From: Treponema sp.
Lineage (GTDB): Bacteria; Spirochaetota; Spirochaetia; Treponematales; Treponemataceae
Direction: 5' to 3'
Length of the DNA: 37,904 nucleotides
Assembly (NCBI GenBank): GCA_018385315.1
Contig: JAHAZJ010000102.1
Span: 1 to 37,904 of the forward strand
Part shown: positions 23,517 to 32,248 of the stretch, in pieces
Position numbering within the stretch: the stretch's first letter is position 1
Layout: every line of letters begins with the position of its first letter
The notes under the pieces: model-generated
What the model was told of the DNA's origin: nothing
The model's input: the letters and a program-made list of their open reading frames with translations, nothing else
The model's database searches: none
Position numbers and translations under genes: made by a program

Positions 23517-25964
23517 ATGGATTTTAACAAGGAAGAGTTCAAAGCTAACTTGTCTGCCCGATTGCGCCGTCAGTACGGTAAAGATATTTCTCAGGCAAAC
23601 AAACATGACCTCTTTGATGCGGTTTCTGCTTCTGCTTTCGAATTGATTATGCCAAATTGGATGGCTACTCGTGCAGAATATGAAAAAAAACCAACAAAAC
23701 AGCTTTATTATTTATCTGCTGAATTTTTAATGGGTCGTGCTTTAAGTAATAACCTTATTAATGCTGGAATTAAAGATGCTGTTAAAGAAGTTCTTCAGGA
23801 CATGAATATCGACTTTAACATGATTGAAAATGAAGAGCCAGATGCTGGTCTTGGAAATGGTGGTCTTGGTCGTCTTGCAGCTTGTTTCTTGGATTCTCTT
23901 GCAACATTGGATTATCCTGGACATGGATACGGTATTCGTTATGAATATGGTATGTTTGAACAGAGAATTGAAAATGGTTACCAGGTTGAATATCCTGATA
24001 ACTGGCTTGCTCACCGGGATCCATGGGAAATTAAACGTTCGGACCTTGCTGTAACAGTTAAATTTGGTGGAAATATTGCTTATGGAAAAACACCAGATGG
24101 TCGCCCACGTTTCTACATTGAAAACGCAGAGGAAGTAACTGCAACACCATATGATATGCCTATTATTGGTTATGATACAAAAACTGTAAACACACTTCGT
24201 TTGTGGCAGGCTTCTTCTCCAAATGGTTTTGACTTGCAGCTTTTTAATAACATGGATTATAACCGGGCTGTTGAACGCCAGAATGATGCTGAAAATATCA
24301 GTCGTGTACTTTATCCAAATGATAATGGTCCTTCTGGAAAAGCTCTTCGTCTTAAACAGCAGTATTTCTTTAGTTCCGCATCTTTACAGGATTTAGTACG
24401 TCACTATGTTGCTGATCACGGAACAGATTTTTCAAAATTCGCAGATTTACATGTAATTCAGTTGAATGATACTCATCCTGTAGTTGCAATTCCAGAGTTG
24501 ATGCGCATTTTGATGGATGATTACAATGTTGGATGGGATGATGCATGGAATGTTGTAACCCACACATTTGCATATACAAACCATACAATTTTGGCAGAAG
24601 CTTTGGAAAAATGGCCAATTCAGATTTTCCAGGGACTTTTACCACGTATATATCAGATTGTAGAAGAAATTAACCGTCGTTTGGTAATTGAACTTCGTCA
24701 GAAATTCCCTAACGATTATTACAAACATGAACACATGGCTATTATCCATAACAACATGGTTTATATGGCTTGGATGGCAATTCATGCTTGTTTCTCTGTA
24801 AATGGTGTTGCTGCTTTACATACAGAGCTTTTGAAAACTGCTGAACTTAAAGACTGGTACGCAATTTATCCTGAAAAATTCAACAATAAAACAAATGGTA
24901 TTACTCAGCGTCGTTGGTTGCTTAATGCTAACCCTCAGCTTGCTAATTTTATTACAGAAAGAATTGGTCATGGTTGGGAAAAAGATTTAACAAAACTTAA
25001 AGGACTTGAAAAATTCCTTGATGATGATAAATCTTTGGAAGAACTTATCCGCATCAAAATGGAAAATAAACAGGTTCTTGCTGATTATCTTAAAAATACT
25101 CAGAACGTATTCCTTGATCCAGAATCTATTTTTGATGTTCAAGTTAAACGTTTACATGAATACAAACGTCAGCTTTTGAACATTTTGAATGTAATGTATT
25201 TGTATAACAGAATTGTAGAAGATCCTTCTTACAATCCACCTGCAAGAACATTCATTTTTGGTGCTAAAGCGGCTTCTGGTTACCGTCGTGCAAAATCAAT
25301 TATTAAATTAATTAATAATGTTGCTGAAAGAATTAATGGTGATCATAGAGTTCGTGGAAAATTACGGGTTGTATTCGTAGAAAATTATCGTGTTTCTGTA
25401 GCAGAAAAAATCTTCCCTGCAGCTGATGTTTCTGAACAGATTTCTACAGCAGGTCTGGAAGCTTCTGGTACTTCAAACATGAAATTTATGGCAAACGGTG
25501 CTTTAACATTGGGAACAATGGATGGTGCTAATATTGAAATTTTTGAAGAAGCTGGAAAAGAAAATGGTTTCGTATTTGGTCTTTTGACAGAAGAAATCAA
25601 GAAAATGGAAGCAGAACATTCTTACAATCCACAGGAATATCTTGATTGTAATCCTGCACTTGCTAAAGTTCTTGAACAGCTTGTTGATGGAACATATGAC
25701 CCTACACATCAGTTATTCAAAGAACTTCATGACTCTTTGATTTACGGTGTTGAAGGTCAGCGTCCTGATGTTTATTACTTGCTTGCAGACTTTAATTCTT
25801 ATTGTGAAGCTCGTGAAAAGATTGCTGCTGCATATGCAGACAAAAAAGGCTGGGCTAAAATGGTATTAAAGAATATTGCAAACTGTGGTAAGTTCTCATC
25901 AGACAGAACAATTGAAGATTATGTTCGGGATATCTGGCATTTGAACAAAGTTATTATAAAATAA
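23517..25964 (+). CDS. glgP: Glycogen/alpha-glucan phosphorylase
   Basis: An 815-residue GT35 enzyme that releases glucose-1-phosphate from alpha-1,4-glucan. It shows DAGLGNGGLGRLAACFLDS (N-domain, family hallmark), QLNDTHP, the RLHEYKRQLLN segment, and the PLP-binding site EASGTSNMKFMANGALTLGTMDGAN. The start at 23517 is preferred to an ATG eight codons upstream because TTGGAGG lies 7 nt before it. It ends in a strong terminator. With glgX upstream it forms a compact glycogen-breakdown operon. Confidence 0.97.
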   Translation: MDFNKEEFKANLSARLRRQYGKDISQANKHDLFDAVSASAFELIMPNWMATRAEYEKKPTKQLYYLSAEFLMGRALSNNLINAGIKDAVKEVLQDMNIDFNMIENEEPDAGLGNGGLGRLAACFLDSLATLDYPGHGYGIRYEYGMFEQRIENGYQVEYPDNWLAHRDPWEIKRSDLAVTVKFGGNIAYGKTPDGRPRFYIENAEEVTATPYDMPIIGYDTKTVNTLRLWQASSPNGFDLQLFNNMDYNRAVERQNDAENISRVLYPNDNGPSGKALRLKQQYFFSSASLQDLVRHYVADHGTDFSKFADLHVIQLNDTHPVVAIPELMRILMDDYNVGWDDAWNVVTHTFAYTNHTILAEALEKWPIQIFQGLLPRIYQIVEEINRRLVIELRQKFPNDYYKHEHMAIIHNNMVYMAWMAIHACFSVNGVAALHTELLKTAELKDWYAIYPEKFNNKTNGITQRRWLLNANPQLANFITERIGHGWEKDLTKLKGLEKFLDDDKSLEELIRIKMENKQVLADYLKNTQNVFLDPESIFDVQVKRLHEYKRQLLNILNVMYLYNRIVEDPSYNPPARTFIFGAKAASGYRRAKSIIKLINNVAERINGDHRVRGKLRVVFVENYRVSVAEKIFPAADVSEQISTAGLEASGTSNMKFMANGALTLGTMDGANIEIFEEAGKENGFVFGLLTEEIKKMEAEHSYNPQEYLDCNPALAKVLEQLVDGTYDPTHQLFKELHDSLIYGVEGQRPDVYYLLADFNSYCEAREKIAAAYADKKGWAKMVLKNIANCGKFSSDRTIEDYVRDIWHLNKVIIK

Positions 25965-26012
25965 GATTGTACAATTTTAATAGATTTTAGTTAAATTTTT
26001 ACAAAAAATGGT

Positions 26013-26051
26013 AACCAAGGTTATTTTAATGGTAACCTTGGTTATTTTTTT
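26013..26051 (+). terminator. Intrinsic terminator of glgP
   Basis: The 11-nt arms AACCAAGGTTA (26013-26023) and TAACCTTGGTT (26033-26043) pair perfectly and are followed by A-TTTTTTT. It lies 49 nt after the glgP stop codon. Confidence 0.92.
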
Positions 26052-26061
26052 ATCTAAAACA

Positions 26062-26090
26062 TTGACCCATGGATAGAATGGACTTATGAT
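26062..26090 (+). promoter_or_regulatory. Promoter of candidate small RNA
   Basis: TTGACC (26062-26067), a 17-nt spacer and TATGAT (26085-26090) lie directly downstream of the glgP terminator. No open reading frame of note follows before the next terminator. Confidence 0.6.
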
Positions 26091-26096
26091 TAGGTT

Positions 26097-26229
26097 ATTA
26101 AAAAAATACGTATAAAGTTTTCGTTCTTATATGGGCGATTGTTTAGGACGTTGGAGAGTTATTTGATGTCGGAGTAGGACTTTGGGAGTTTATGGACCAA
26201 TTCATTTTCATGAGTTGGTCTTTTTTTTT
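26097..26229 (+). ncRNA. Candidate small RNA rich in GGA motifs
   Basis: An approximately 133-nt stretch between a good promoter and an intrinsic terminator (26195-26229), with no plausible coding frame. Its centre (about 26130-26200) holds six GGA trinucleotides, several as GGAG or AGGA. One weak stem (GACGT/ATGTC) would place a TGGAGAG in a loop. GGA in loops is the hallmark of CsrA/RsmE-sequestering RNAs, and the gene directly follows glycogen genes, classic Csr targets. It does not match tmRNA, SRP RNA or 6S RNA as far as I can see. The existence of the transcript is inference from signals; the Csr link is speculative. Confidence 0.45.
26195..26229 (+). terminator. Intrinsic terminator of candidate small RNA
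   Basis: GACCAA (26195-26200) pairs with TTGGTC (26215-26220), and the inner TTCAT/ATGAG pairs extend the stem to 11 bp with a TTTC loop. Nine T follow (26221-26229). The T-run is on the plus strand only, so it does not serve the convergent LuxR-type gene. Confidence 0.88.
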
Positions 26230-26239
26230 GAATTGTTTG

Positions 26240-27022
26240 TTATGGTTCTATTTGATATTGAATAAGAAGAACATTCATTTCCTGAATACTACTTACACCA
26301 AATTTCTGAAAAATAATAGAGAAATCTTTTTTGATAGAAGAAAGACTTGTAATATATTTTTCTGCTAGTTCTTTGTATGAAATTTTATTGTGAATATAAT
26401 CCTGTGTAATTTTAATTTGGCGTTCTGTTAATCCGTAATCTCTAAGATGGAGAACTTCACCAGGAGCTTCTTTAATAACTTTAGAAGATTGAACAACATG
26501 TGGTAGAAAATAGGAGAATCTTAACTTTAATAAATGAGACATCCATAAGAAGAATGCCAAATAGAAGACTGAGCTTGCAGTACACATAAGATATCTTTGC
26601 CAACTGTGAGTAAGAGTTGTTAACAAAAATATAAAGTGAGAAAAAACTGTAAAAATAAATAATTTTTTACTTCTTGGATGATTTATAGTTGCAATCCGAA
26701 ACAGGCAAACAGCACCATAAAAAAGGAATATACCAAGTTGTTCTGTTCCTGTAAGAATTGTTAGTGCACTTTCAATGAACATAATTCCACATTCACCAAA
26801 AATTGATGGGCGAAAAATTTGATAGAAACACCAAATGCAGGAAATTGAATGCACAATTGGAATTATATAACTGGTGAGAATAACATTTTTACTATGAGGA
26901 ATTAATTCCAAAATGGAGTCTTTATATCCATTTTGCACAATCCCTAGTATAACTGCAACTACCAAAAAGAAAAAAGCAGAAATAGATACAACTCTCTCCG
27001 AGTTTATCCATTTTTCTTTCAT
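26240..27022 (-). CDS. Membrane-integral LuxR-type transcription regulator
   Basis: A 260-residue protein with about six hydrophobic segments in the first 170 residues and a C-terminal LuxR/GerE-type helix-turn-helix at about 196-255 (GLTERQIKITQDYI...YKELAEKYITSLSSIKKDFSIIFQKFGV). It has no receiver domain and no signal peptide, so it looks like a one-component regulator that senses something at or in the membrane and acts from the inner face. The ATG at 27022 has no ribosome binding site; a TATAAT lies 9 nt upstream, overlapping the stop codon of the FAD gene. It may be expressed from that promoter or with the FAD gene. The signal and targets are unknown. Confidence 0.8.
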   Translation of the reverse strand: MKEKWINSERVVSISAFFFLVVAVILGIVQNGYKDSILELIPHSKNVILTSYIIPIVHSISCIWCFYQIFRPSIFGECGIMFIESALTILTGTEQLGIFLFYGAVCLFRIATINHPRSKKLFIFTVFSHFIFLLTTLTHSWQRYLMCTASSVFYLAFFLWMSHLLKLRFSYFLPHVVQSSKVIKEAPGEVLHLRDYGLTERQIKITQDYIHNKISYKELAEKYITSLSSIKKDFSIIFQKFGVSSIQEMNVLLIQYQIEP

Positions 27023-27031
27023 AAGTTTAAA

Positions 27032-27037
27032 ATTATA
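27032..27037 (-). promoter_or_regulatory. -10 box 9 nt from the LuxR-type gene start
   Basis: TATAAT on the minus strand is followed by TTTAAACTT and then the ATG. It overlaps the TAA of the upstream FAD gene. It is a possible leaderless promoter; AT-rich chance is the alternative. Confidence 0.4.
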
Positions 27038-28646
27038 AGAGAGAATTTATGATTGCACAAGCGGAATTTTCCCCATCCATTGCACTAGAAACAATACCCC
27101 CTGAATATCCACTGCCTTCTCCACTTGGATATAAACCTTTAAGAGCCGTGCATTCATAGGTTTCCTTGTTTCTTAAAATGCGAACCGGGGTACTTGTTCT
27201 GGTTTCTGGACCAATCATTAAAGCTGAATGGGAAATGAAGCCTTTCATGTTTTTATTAATTTCTAGAAAGCCTTCCTTTAAACGAGTACTAATGTGTTTT
27301 GGAAGCCATTCATTCATGTTGCTTGGTACAAGGCCTGGAGTATAGCTTGTTTTTGGAAGGTCTGTAGATTTTTTATTATCAAGGAAATCTTTTAGTAGTT
27401 GAGCAGGTGCTGCCTGGGATTTACTTTCCTCTTTTGCAGCATGTTCAATAGCAGTGCGGAATAAAAGACCAGCAAGAGCCTGACATCCTGACTTTTTTGC
27501 ATTTTCAATATATTGGGCAGGAATATCTTCTGGGCGAATTTCTACAACTATAGCAGCATTGGACCAGGCTGAATTTCTTGATGCAGTAGACATGCCATTT
27601 ACAACTATTTCTTCTGGACCTGTAGCAGAAGGAACAACAAATCCTCCAGGACACATACAGAAGCTGTAAACTCCACGTTCCTTGATTTGTGTAGTAACTC
27701 TATATTCTGCTGCCCCTAAATTTTCAGCTTTCTTTCCATGATATTGAATAGAATCAATTAATTGGCGTGGATGTTCAACTCGGACTCCTGCGGCAAAGGT
27801 TTTTGCTTCTAACGCTGCCGGTACTTGTTTTGCAAGCATTGTGTAAATATCTGATGCAGAATGGCCAGTTGCCAGAAGTATTGCCTTGCCATAAAAATCC
27901 TTTGTATTTCCATCTAAGGTATTTTCTGTTTTTAAGCCTGTTGCTCTGTTGTTTTCAATAATTAATTCTGTGACTTTTGTATTAAAGTGAATTTCTCCAC
28001 CAAGCTCCCGGATTTTATCTTTCATGCCATTTATAACTTTTGGTAATTTATCTGTACCAATGTGAGGATGGGCATCTGTAAGGATTTTCTCATCTGCACC
28101 AAAGGCAACAAAAATTTTTAGAATTTTGCTGATATCACCACGTTTATTTGAGCGGGTATACAATTTTCCATCAGAAAAAGTACCGGCTCCACCTTCTCCA
28201 AAACAATAATTGGAATTTTCGTTTACAAGATTTTTTGTGCTTATAAGTGCAATATCTTTTTTACGTTGTGCCGTATCAGTTCCTCTTTCTAAAATGATTG
28301 GTTTAAATCCTTTTTCCAAAAGAGCAAGTGCTCCAAATAATCCTGCAGGACCAGCACCTACAATTAAAACAGGCTTTGAATCATCAGCTTTTTTCCATTC
28401 TGGAAGAGCATTGCTGTTTTCTTGTGGAGCTTCGTTTATATATACTTTATAGCGCAGGTGAATTTTTACCTGACCATGGCGGGCATCAATAGATTTTTTA
28501 ATAAAAACAGGATAGATGGAATCTGTTTTTGAATTATATTGTGTAATGGAAAGTTTACTTTTTAATTCATCAATAATTTTCCTGTTAATAATTTTTTTAT
28601 TGTGTTCTTCTTCTGGTTTTATTGTAATTGAAAGTTCTTTAATCAT
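27033..28646 (-). CDS. FAD-dependent dehydrogenase (COG2509-type)
   Basis: A 537-residue flavoprotein of the 'uncharacterised FAD-dependent dehydrogenase' group. An extra N-terminal domain of about 90 residues precedes the Rossmann fold with GAGPAG at 97-102 and an acidic residue ending strand 2 (IILERG). The segment ENSNYCFGEGGAGTFSDGKLYTR and the C-terminal GLYPSGEGSGYSGGIVSSAMDG are typical of the family. The substrate is not known; a cytoplasmic oxidoreductase is all that can be said. The ATG at 28646 has only a weak GAG upstream. It is followed after 10 nt by the membrane LuxR-type gene and is divergent from the SH3/M48/cyclase operon. Confidence 0.9.
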   Translation of the reverse strand: MIKELSITIKPEEEHNKKIINRKIIDELKSKLSITQYNSKTDSIYPVFIKKSIDARHGQVKIHLRYKVYINEAPQENSNALPEWKKADDSKPVLIVGAGPAGLFGALALLEKGFKPIILERGTDTAQRKKDIALISTKNLVNENSNYCFGEGGAGTFSDGKLYTRSNKRGDISKILKIFVAFGADEKILTDAHPHIGTDKLPKVINGMKDKIRELGGEIHFNTKVTELIIENNRATGLKTENTLDGNTKDFYGKAILLATGHSASDIYTMLAKQVPAALEAKTFAAGVRVEHPRQLIDSIQYHGKKAENLGAAEYRVTTQIKERGVYSFCMCPGGFVVPSATGPEEIVVNGMSTASRNSAWSNAAIVVEIRPEDIPAQYIENAKKSGCQALAGLLFRTAIEHAAKEESKSQAAPAQLLKDFLDNKKSTDLPKTSYTPGLVPSNMNEWLPKHISTRLKEGFLEINKNMKGFISHSALMIGPETRTSTPVRILRNKETYECTALKGLYPSGEGSGYSGGIVSSAMDGENSACAIINSLL

Positions 28647-28675
28647 AAGAAAATTCTCAGGTTTTAGAAAAATTA

Positions 28676-28704
28676 TGGAAATAAATTAATCATAATGTTA
28701 TACT
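28676..28704 (+). promoter_or_regulatory. Promoter of the SH3/M48/cyclase operon, 6 nt from ATG
   Basis: TGGAAA (28676-28681), a 17-nt spacer ending in TGT, and TATACT (28699-28704, an extended -10). Six T separate it from the ATG at 28711, so the transcript should start at or within a base or two of the start codon. Confidence 0.6.
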
Positions 28705-28710
28705 TTTTTT

Positions 28711-29181
28711 ATGAGAAAATTTTATAAGATTGGTATATTTTTATTGATTTTATTTTCTGCATCACAATGTATTTTTGCAAAGACAGTTATAAAATATGTT
28801 GGTATTAGCAATGCTGTATTAAGAGAAAAAGCTTCTACAACTTCAAAAAAAGCCTGTGTATTAGATTATGGAACCTCTGTTGAAGTTTTGCAGGAAAAGG
28901 GAAAATGGTCTTTGGTACAGGCTGCTGAAGATCCTTCAAAAAAAGGTTGGATTACAACAACTCAGCTTACAAAGAAAAAAATCAGCAAAAATTCTAATGT
29001 AAGTGCGAATACAAAAGAAATTGCACTGGCGGGAAAAGGTTTTGCTTCTAATTTGGAAGAGAACATGGCAGAGGATTTGGATTTTGACTATTCTTTTGTA
29101 AATGTGGTAGAAAAAAATGCAGCTACTGAAACCGAAGTTCTTGCATTTATGGAAGAAGGCAAATTAACTGTTGGAGAATAG
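28711..29181 (+). CDS. Exported SH3-like domain protein
   Basis: A 156-residue protein with a signal peptide of about 23 residues (MRKFYKIGIFLLILFSASQC, then IFA) and a bacterial SH3-like domain at about 25-88 (VLREKASTTSKKACVLDYGTSVEVL, ending GWITTTQL). The acidic C-terminal tail has no recognised fold. SH3-like domains in exported proteins usually bind peptidoglycan or peptides. C20 could be a loose spirochaete lipobox, but cleavage after FA looks as likely. It is the first gene of an operon with the M48 protease (2 nt after the stop) and the CHASE2 cyclase. The start is judged leaderless. Confidence 0.78.
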   Translation: MRKFYKIGIFLLILFSASQCIFAKTVIKYVGISNAVLREKASTTSKKACVLDYGTSVEVLQEKGKWSLVQAAEDPSKKGWITTTQLTKKKISKNSNVSANTKEIALAGKGFASNLEENMAEDLDFDYSFVNVVEKNAATETEVLAFMEEGKLTVGE

Positions 29182-29182
29182 T

Positions 29183-30073
29183 ATGAAAAAAATAGTAGTT
29201 TCTTTATGTTCGCTTTTTGTTATATGTCTTTCTGCTATTTCCTGTGTTTCAATGGATTTTTCGGATATTGCATTAAATATGATAGATGATGGTGGAGAAA
29301 GCGTAGTTAAATCTGTAAATGCCATAAAAAGAGCGGCAACAGATATTACTCCAGAAGAAGAATATTATCTTGGAAGAAGTACTTCTGCCATCATTATTGA
29401 AAAAAACGGCGGTTTATATAACAACACAGAAAAAACAAAATATGTTAATAAAATCTGTGGTGCATTGGTTATGTATTCTGAAAAACCATATTTATACAAA
29501 GGTTATAGTGTTGGCATTTTGAATTCTCAGGATTTAAATGCAATTTCCACACCTGGTGGTCATATTTTCATAACAAAGGGAATGTATGATATTGCAGATT
29601 CCGAAGATGCACTTGCTGCAATTATTGCCCATGAAATTGCTCATATTCAATTAAATCATGCCAGTGATGTAATAAAAATGAGTCGTACCATGGAAGCTGT
29701 AACTGCAACTGTAGATGCCGTTGATAAATTAACACGTTCCAGAGAAGAACTTGAAGAAGAAGAGTGGGTTAATGCCCTTTCTCTTGCCTATGTAGAAAAA
29801 ATTCTTACAGATGGTTTTTCATCAGAGCAGGAATTTGAGGCAGATGCTTATGCACTTAAATTGCTTGTTGACGCAGGCTATGATCCAAAAACAATGGCAG
29901 ATGCTCTTGTTGCATTAAAAATGAATCAAAATGGAAAAACAACTTTTGATAAAACTCATCCACGACCAAATGATCGACTGGAAAAGGTGAATGCAAAGCT
30001 TAAGGCAGAACCTTTTGTTAGCTGTAATGCAAATAAAGAAGATAGAATTGAAAGATTTAAAAAATATAGATAA
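29183..30073 (+). CDS. M48-family metalloprotease lipoprotein
   Basis: A 296-residue zinc endopeptidase related to BepA/YcaL/HtpX. It has a lipoprotein signal with lipobox SAISC (C21), the zinc motif H150-E-x-x-H154 (AHEIAH), and a third ligand E217 in EFEADAYA, ending with HPRPNDRLEK. It should sit in the periplasm on a membrane and degrade or refold envelope proteins. The ATG at 29183 is chosen over an upstream in-frame TTG because GGAG lies 7 nt before it. The gene begins one base after the SH3 gene's TAG and overlaps the cyclase start by one base (TAATG), so all three are translationally coupled. Confidence 0.92.
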   Translation: MKKIVVSLCSLFVICLSAISCVSMDFSDIALNMIDDGGESVVKSVNAIKRAATDITPEEEYYLGRSTSAIIIEKNGGLYNNTEKTKYVNKICGALVMYSEKPYLYKGYSVGILNSQDLNAISTPGGHIFITKGMYDIADSEDALAAIIAHEIAHIQLNHASDVIKMSRTMEAVTATVDAVDKLTRSREELEEEEWVNALSLAYVEKILTDGFSSEQEFEADAYALKLLVDAGYDPKTMADALVALKMNQNGKTTFDKTHPRPNDRLEKVNAKLKAEPFVSCNANKEDRIERFKKYR

Positions 30074-32229
30074 TGAAAAAAAATAGCATTTTAAAAAAAA
30101 TTATTATAATTCAATTAATTTGCTTTGTTCTGTTTTTTGGTTTGCATTTGTTAAAAGCGTTTCAAATTTTCGAAAATAAAGCTTATGATCAGCAGATGCA
30201 ATCTACAGCAAAGTTTTTTCCTCCTGCAGATGATGTAGCTTTTATAGAAGTGAATCAGGCAAGTTTAGACTGGGCTTTGGAAAACAGAGGCTGGTCATGG
30301 CCATGGCCAAGAGAAGCATATGCACAGATTATTGATTTTCTTTCGGCAGGAAATGTAAAAACCATTGCATTTGATATGCTTTATACAGAGCCTTCAATTT
30401 ATGGTCCTGAAGATGATGAATGTTTAGGTAAATCTGAAGAAAAATCTGGTCGTGTTATACAGACAGTTTTTATTCGTAATATTGATGATGAAAGTGAAGA
30501 AGAGGAAGCTTTATTTCCAGTTGATGTTATTAAAGAAAATGCTGCCGCTTTAGGAAATGTAATCAGCATAAAAGATTCTGATGACATGATTCGAAGAGCC
30601 AGGGTTTCTTATAATTTGAATGGAGTTGATTATCCAAGTTTGGGTTTTGCTCCTTTGTATTTTACAGAAAATACAGAAAAATTTTCGTCTATTCCAACGT
30701 TAAAAGATGGCTCAGTATATTTACGATATAGAGAAAATCTAAATGCCTATTTTCCCTATCAAGCCTGCGATATTCTTGAAAGTTATGATGCCTGGATAAA
30801 TGGTGAAGAAGGGGAACTGGTTCCAGAAGATTTTAATGACTTGTATGTCTTCTTTGCTCTTTATGCCCCAGGTCTTTTTGATATTTGTTCATCTCCTGTT
30901 TCAAAGGTTTACCCAGGTGTTGGTGTTCATATTACTGCTTTAGATAATTATCTTACAGATTCATTTATGAAAAAGACTCCTGTTTGGAGTGAATTTTTAT
31001 GGTTTTTTGTACTGGCTATGCTTGGTGGTGCCCTTATCTTTCTTTCTACTAAGATAAAGAATCAGGCGGGAAGTATTTGTTTTATTTCAATAGGTTTTGT
31101 CCTTGGAGTTTTAGTAAGCATTTTAGTTCCAATAGGATTATTTTTCTTAAATATCTGGTTGGTTGTTATTGGACCTGTTTTGTGTTTTATAGCAAGTTTT
31201 ATTTCTGCATTAATTTTAAGTTTTAATCAGGAAGGAAAACAGAAGCGTTTTATTAAATCAGCTTTTAGCCAGTGTTTATCTAAAGAAGTTGTTCAACAGA
31301 TTTTGGAAAATCCAGATTCTTTTACCTTAGGTGGAAAAAAATATCAGATGTCTGCACTTTTTACTGATATTGAAAAATTTTCATCTTTTAGTGAATTGCT
31401 TTCTGCTAGTGAACTTGGTGCTTTATTGAATTATTATCTTACAAAAATGTCTGATATCATTATTGAAGAAAAAGGCACAATTGATAAATATGAAGGTGAT
31501 GCCATTGTTGCTTTAGTAGGTGCGCCGGTGGAAATGCAGGATCATGGAAAACAAGCATGCCGTGCTGCAATCAGAATGAAAAAAAGTGAAGTACAAATGA
31601 ATGAAGAAATTCAGAAAATTGGTCAGTTAAAAGAAAAACCTGCTGATATGGATGAAGATCTTTACAATGCATTTGTTTTGATGCGTAAAAATCAGAAAAA
31701 GTTTTTTACACGAATTGGTATTAACAGTGGAGAAATGATTGCCGGTTATTTTGGTTCTGAAAAGAAAAAGAACTACACAATGATGGGAAACAATGTTAAC
31801 CTGGCAAGTCGCCTGGAAGGTGTAAATAAACAGTATCATACGAATGGTATTTTAATTAGTGGTGAGACACGAAGTTTATTGGATGAAAAATTTCTGGTGC
31901 GCAGTTTAGACAAGATTCGTGTAGTAAATGTTGAAAAACCAATTCAGTTATATGAAGTATTAGATTTAACTGAAAACGTAGATGAAAAAATGAAAGATTA
32001 TGTTTTAACTTGGGAAGATGCTATGTTGGCTTATAATCAAAGGGATTATGAAAAAGCAAATGTTTTATTCCAAAAGCTTAAAACAGAAAATCCAGATGAT
32101 AAGGTTCTTTTATATTATATGTTTTTAATGGAGAACTTTTTTCTTAAAGGTAAATATCCGGAAGAAAAAGATGATGTAGGTGTGGCATTTTTGCCAAAGG
32201 AAGGAATTTTTAAACTTTTGCAAAAGTAA
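30073..32229 (+). CDS. CHASE2-domain class III adenylate/guanylate cyclase
   Basis: A 718-residue membrane cyclase. An N-terminal helix (9-30), an extracytoplasmic CHASE2 sensor (about 35-300; SWPWPREAYAQIIDFL and IAFDMLYTEPS are typical), three membrane helices (about 305-385), then a class III catalytic domain (about 425-630). Metal-binding D432 (FTDIE) and D476 (KYEGDA) are present, as are the transition-state residues N576 and R580 in NNVNLASR. An insertion of about 40 residues lies in the catalytic domain (505-545), and a short TPR-like tail ends the protein. The product is probably cAMP, but the substrate residues are not clear enough to exclude cGMP. It is third in an operon with the SH3 protein and M48 protease, which may share or process its envelope signal. 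Confidence 0.93.
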   Translation: MKKNSILKKIIIIQLICFVLFFGLHLLKAFQIFENKAYDQQMQSTAKFFPPADDVAFIEVNQASLDWALENRGWSWPWPREAYAQIIDFLSAGNVKTIAFDMLYTEPSIYGPEDDECLGKSEEKSGRVIQTVFIRNIDDESEEEEALFPVDVIKENAAALGNVISIKDSDDMIRRARVSYNLNGVDYPSLGFAPLYFTENTEKFSSIPTLKDGSVYLRYRENLNAYFPYQACDILESYDAWINGEEGELVPEDFNDLYVFFALYAPGLFDICSSPVSKVYPGVGVHITALDNYLTDSFMKKTPVWSEFLWFFVLAMLGGALIFLSTKIKNQAGSICFISIGFVLGVLVSILVPIGLFFLNIWLVVIGPVLCFIASFISALILSFNQEGKQKRFIKSAFSQCLSKEVVQQILENPDSFTLGGKKYQMSALFTDIEKFSSFSELLSASELGALLNYYLTKMSDIIIEEKGTIDKYEGDAIVALVGAPVEMQDHGKQACRAAIRMKKSEVQMNEEIQKIGQLKEKPADMDEDLYNAFVLMRKNQKKFFTRIGINSGEMIAGYFGSEKKKNYTMMGNNVNLASRLEGVNKQYHTNGILISGETRSLLDEKFLVRSLDKIRVVNVEKPIQLYEVLDLTENVDEKMKDYVLTWEDAMLAYNQRDYEKANVLFQKLKTENPDDKVLLYYMFLMENFFLKGKYPEEKDDVGVAFLPKEGIFKLLQK

Positions 32230-32248
32230 CAAAAGTAAATTGGGGTGT

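Noticed and set aside
26053..26239. Small protein gene in the glgP-LuxR gap
   Set aside because: Stop codons interrupt the plus-strand frames and there is no convincing start. The promoter and terminator fit a non-coding transcript better.
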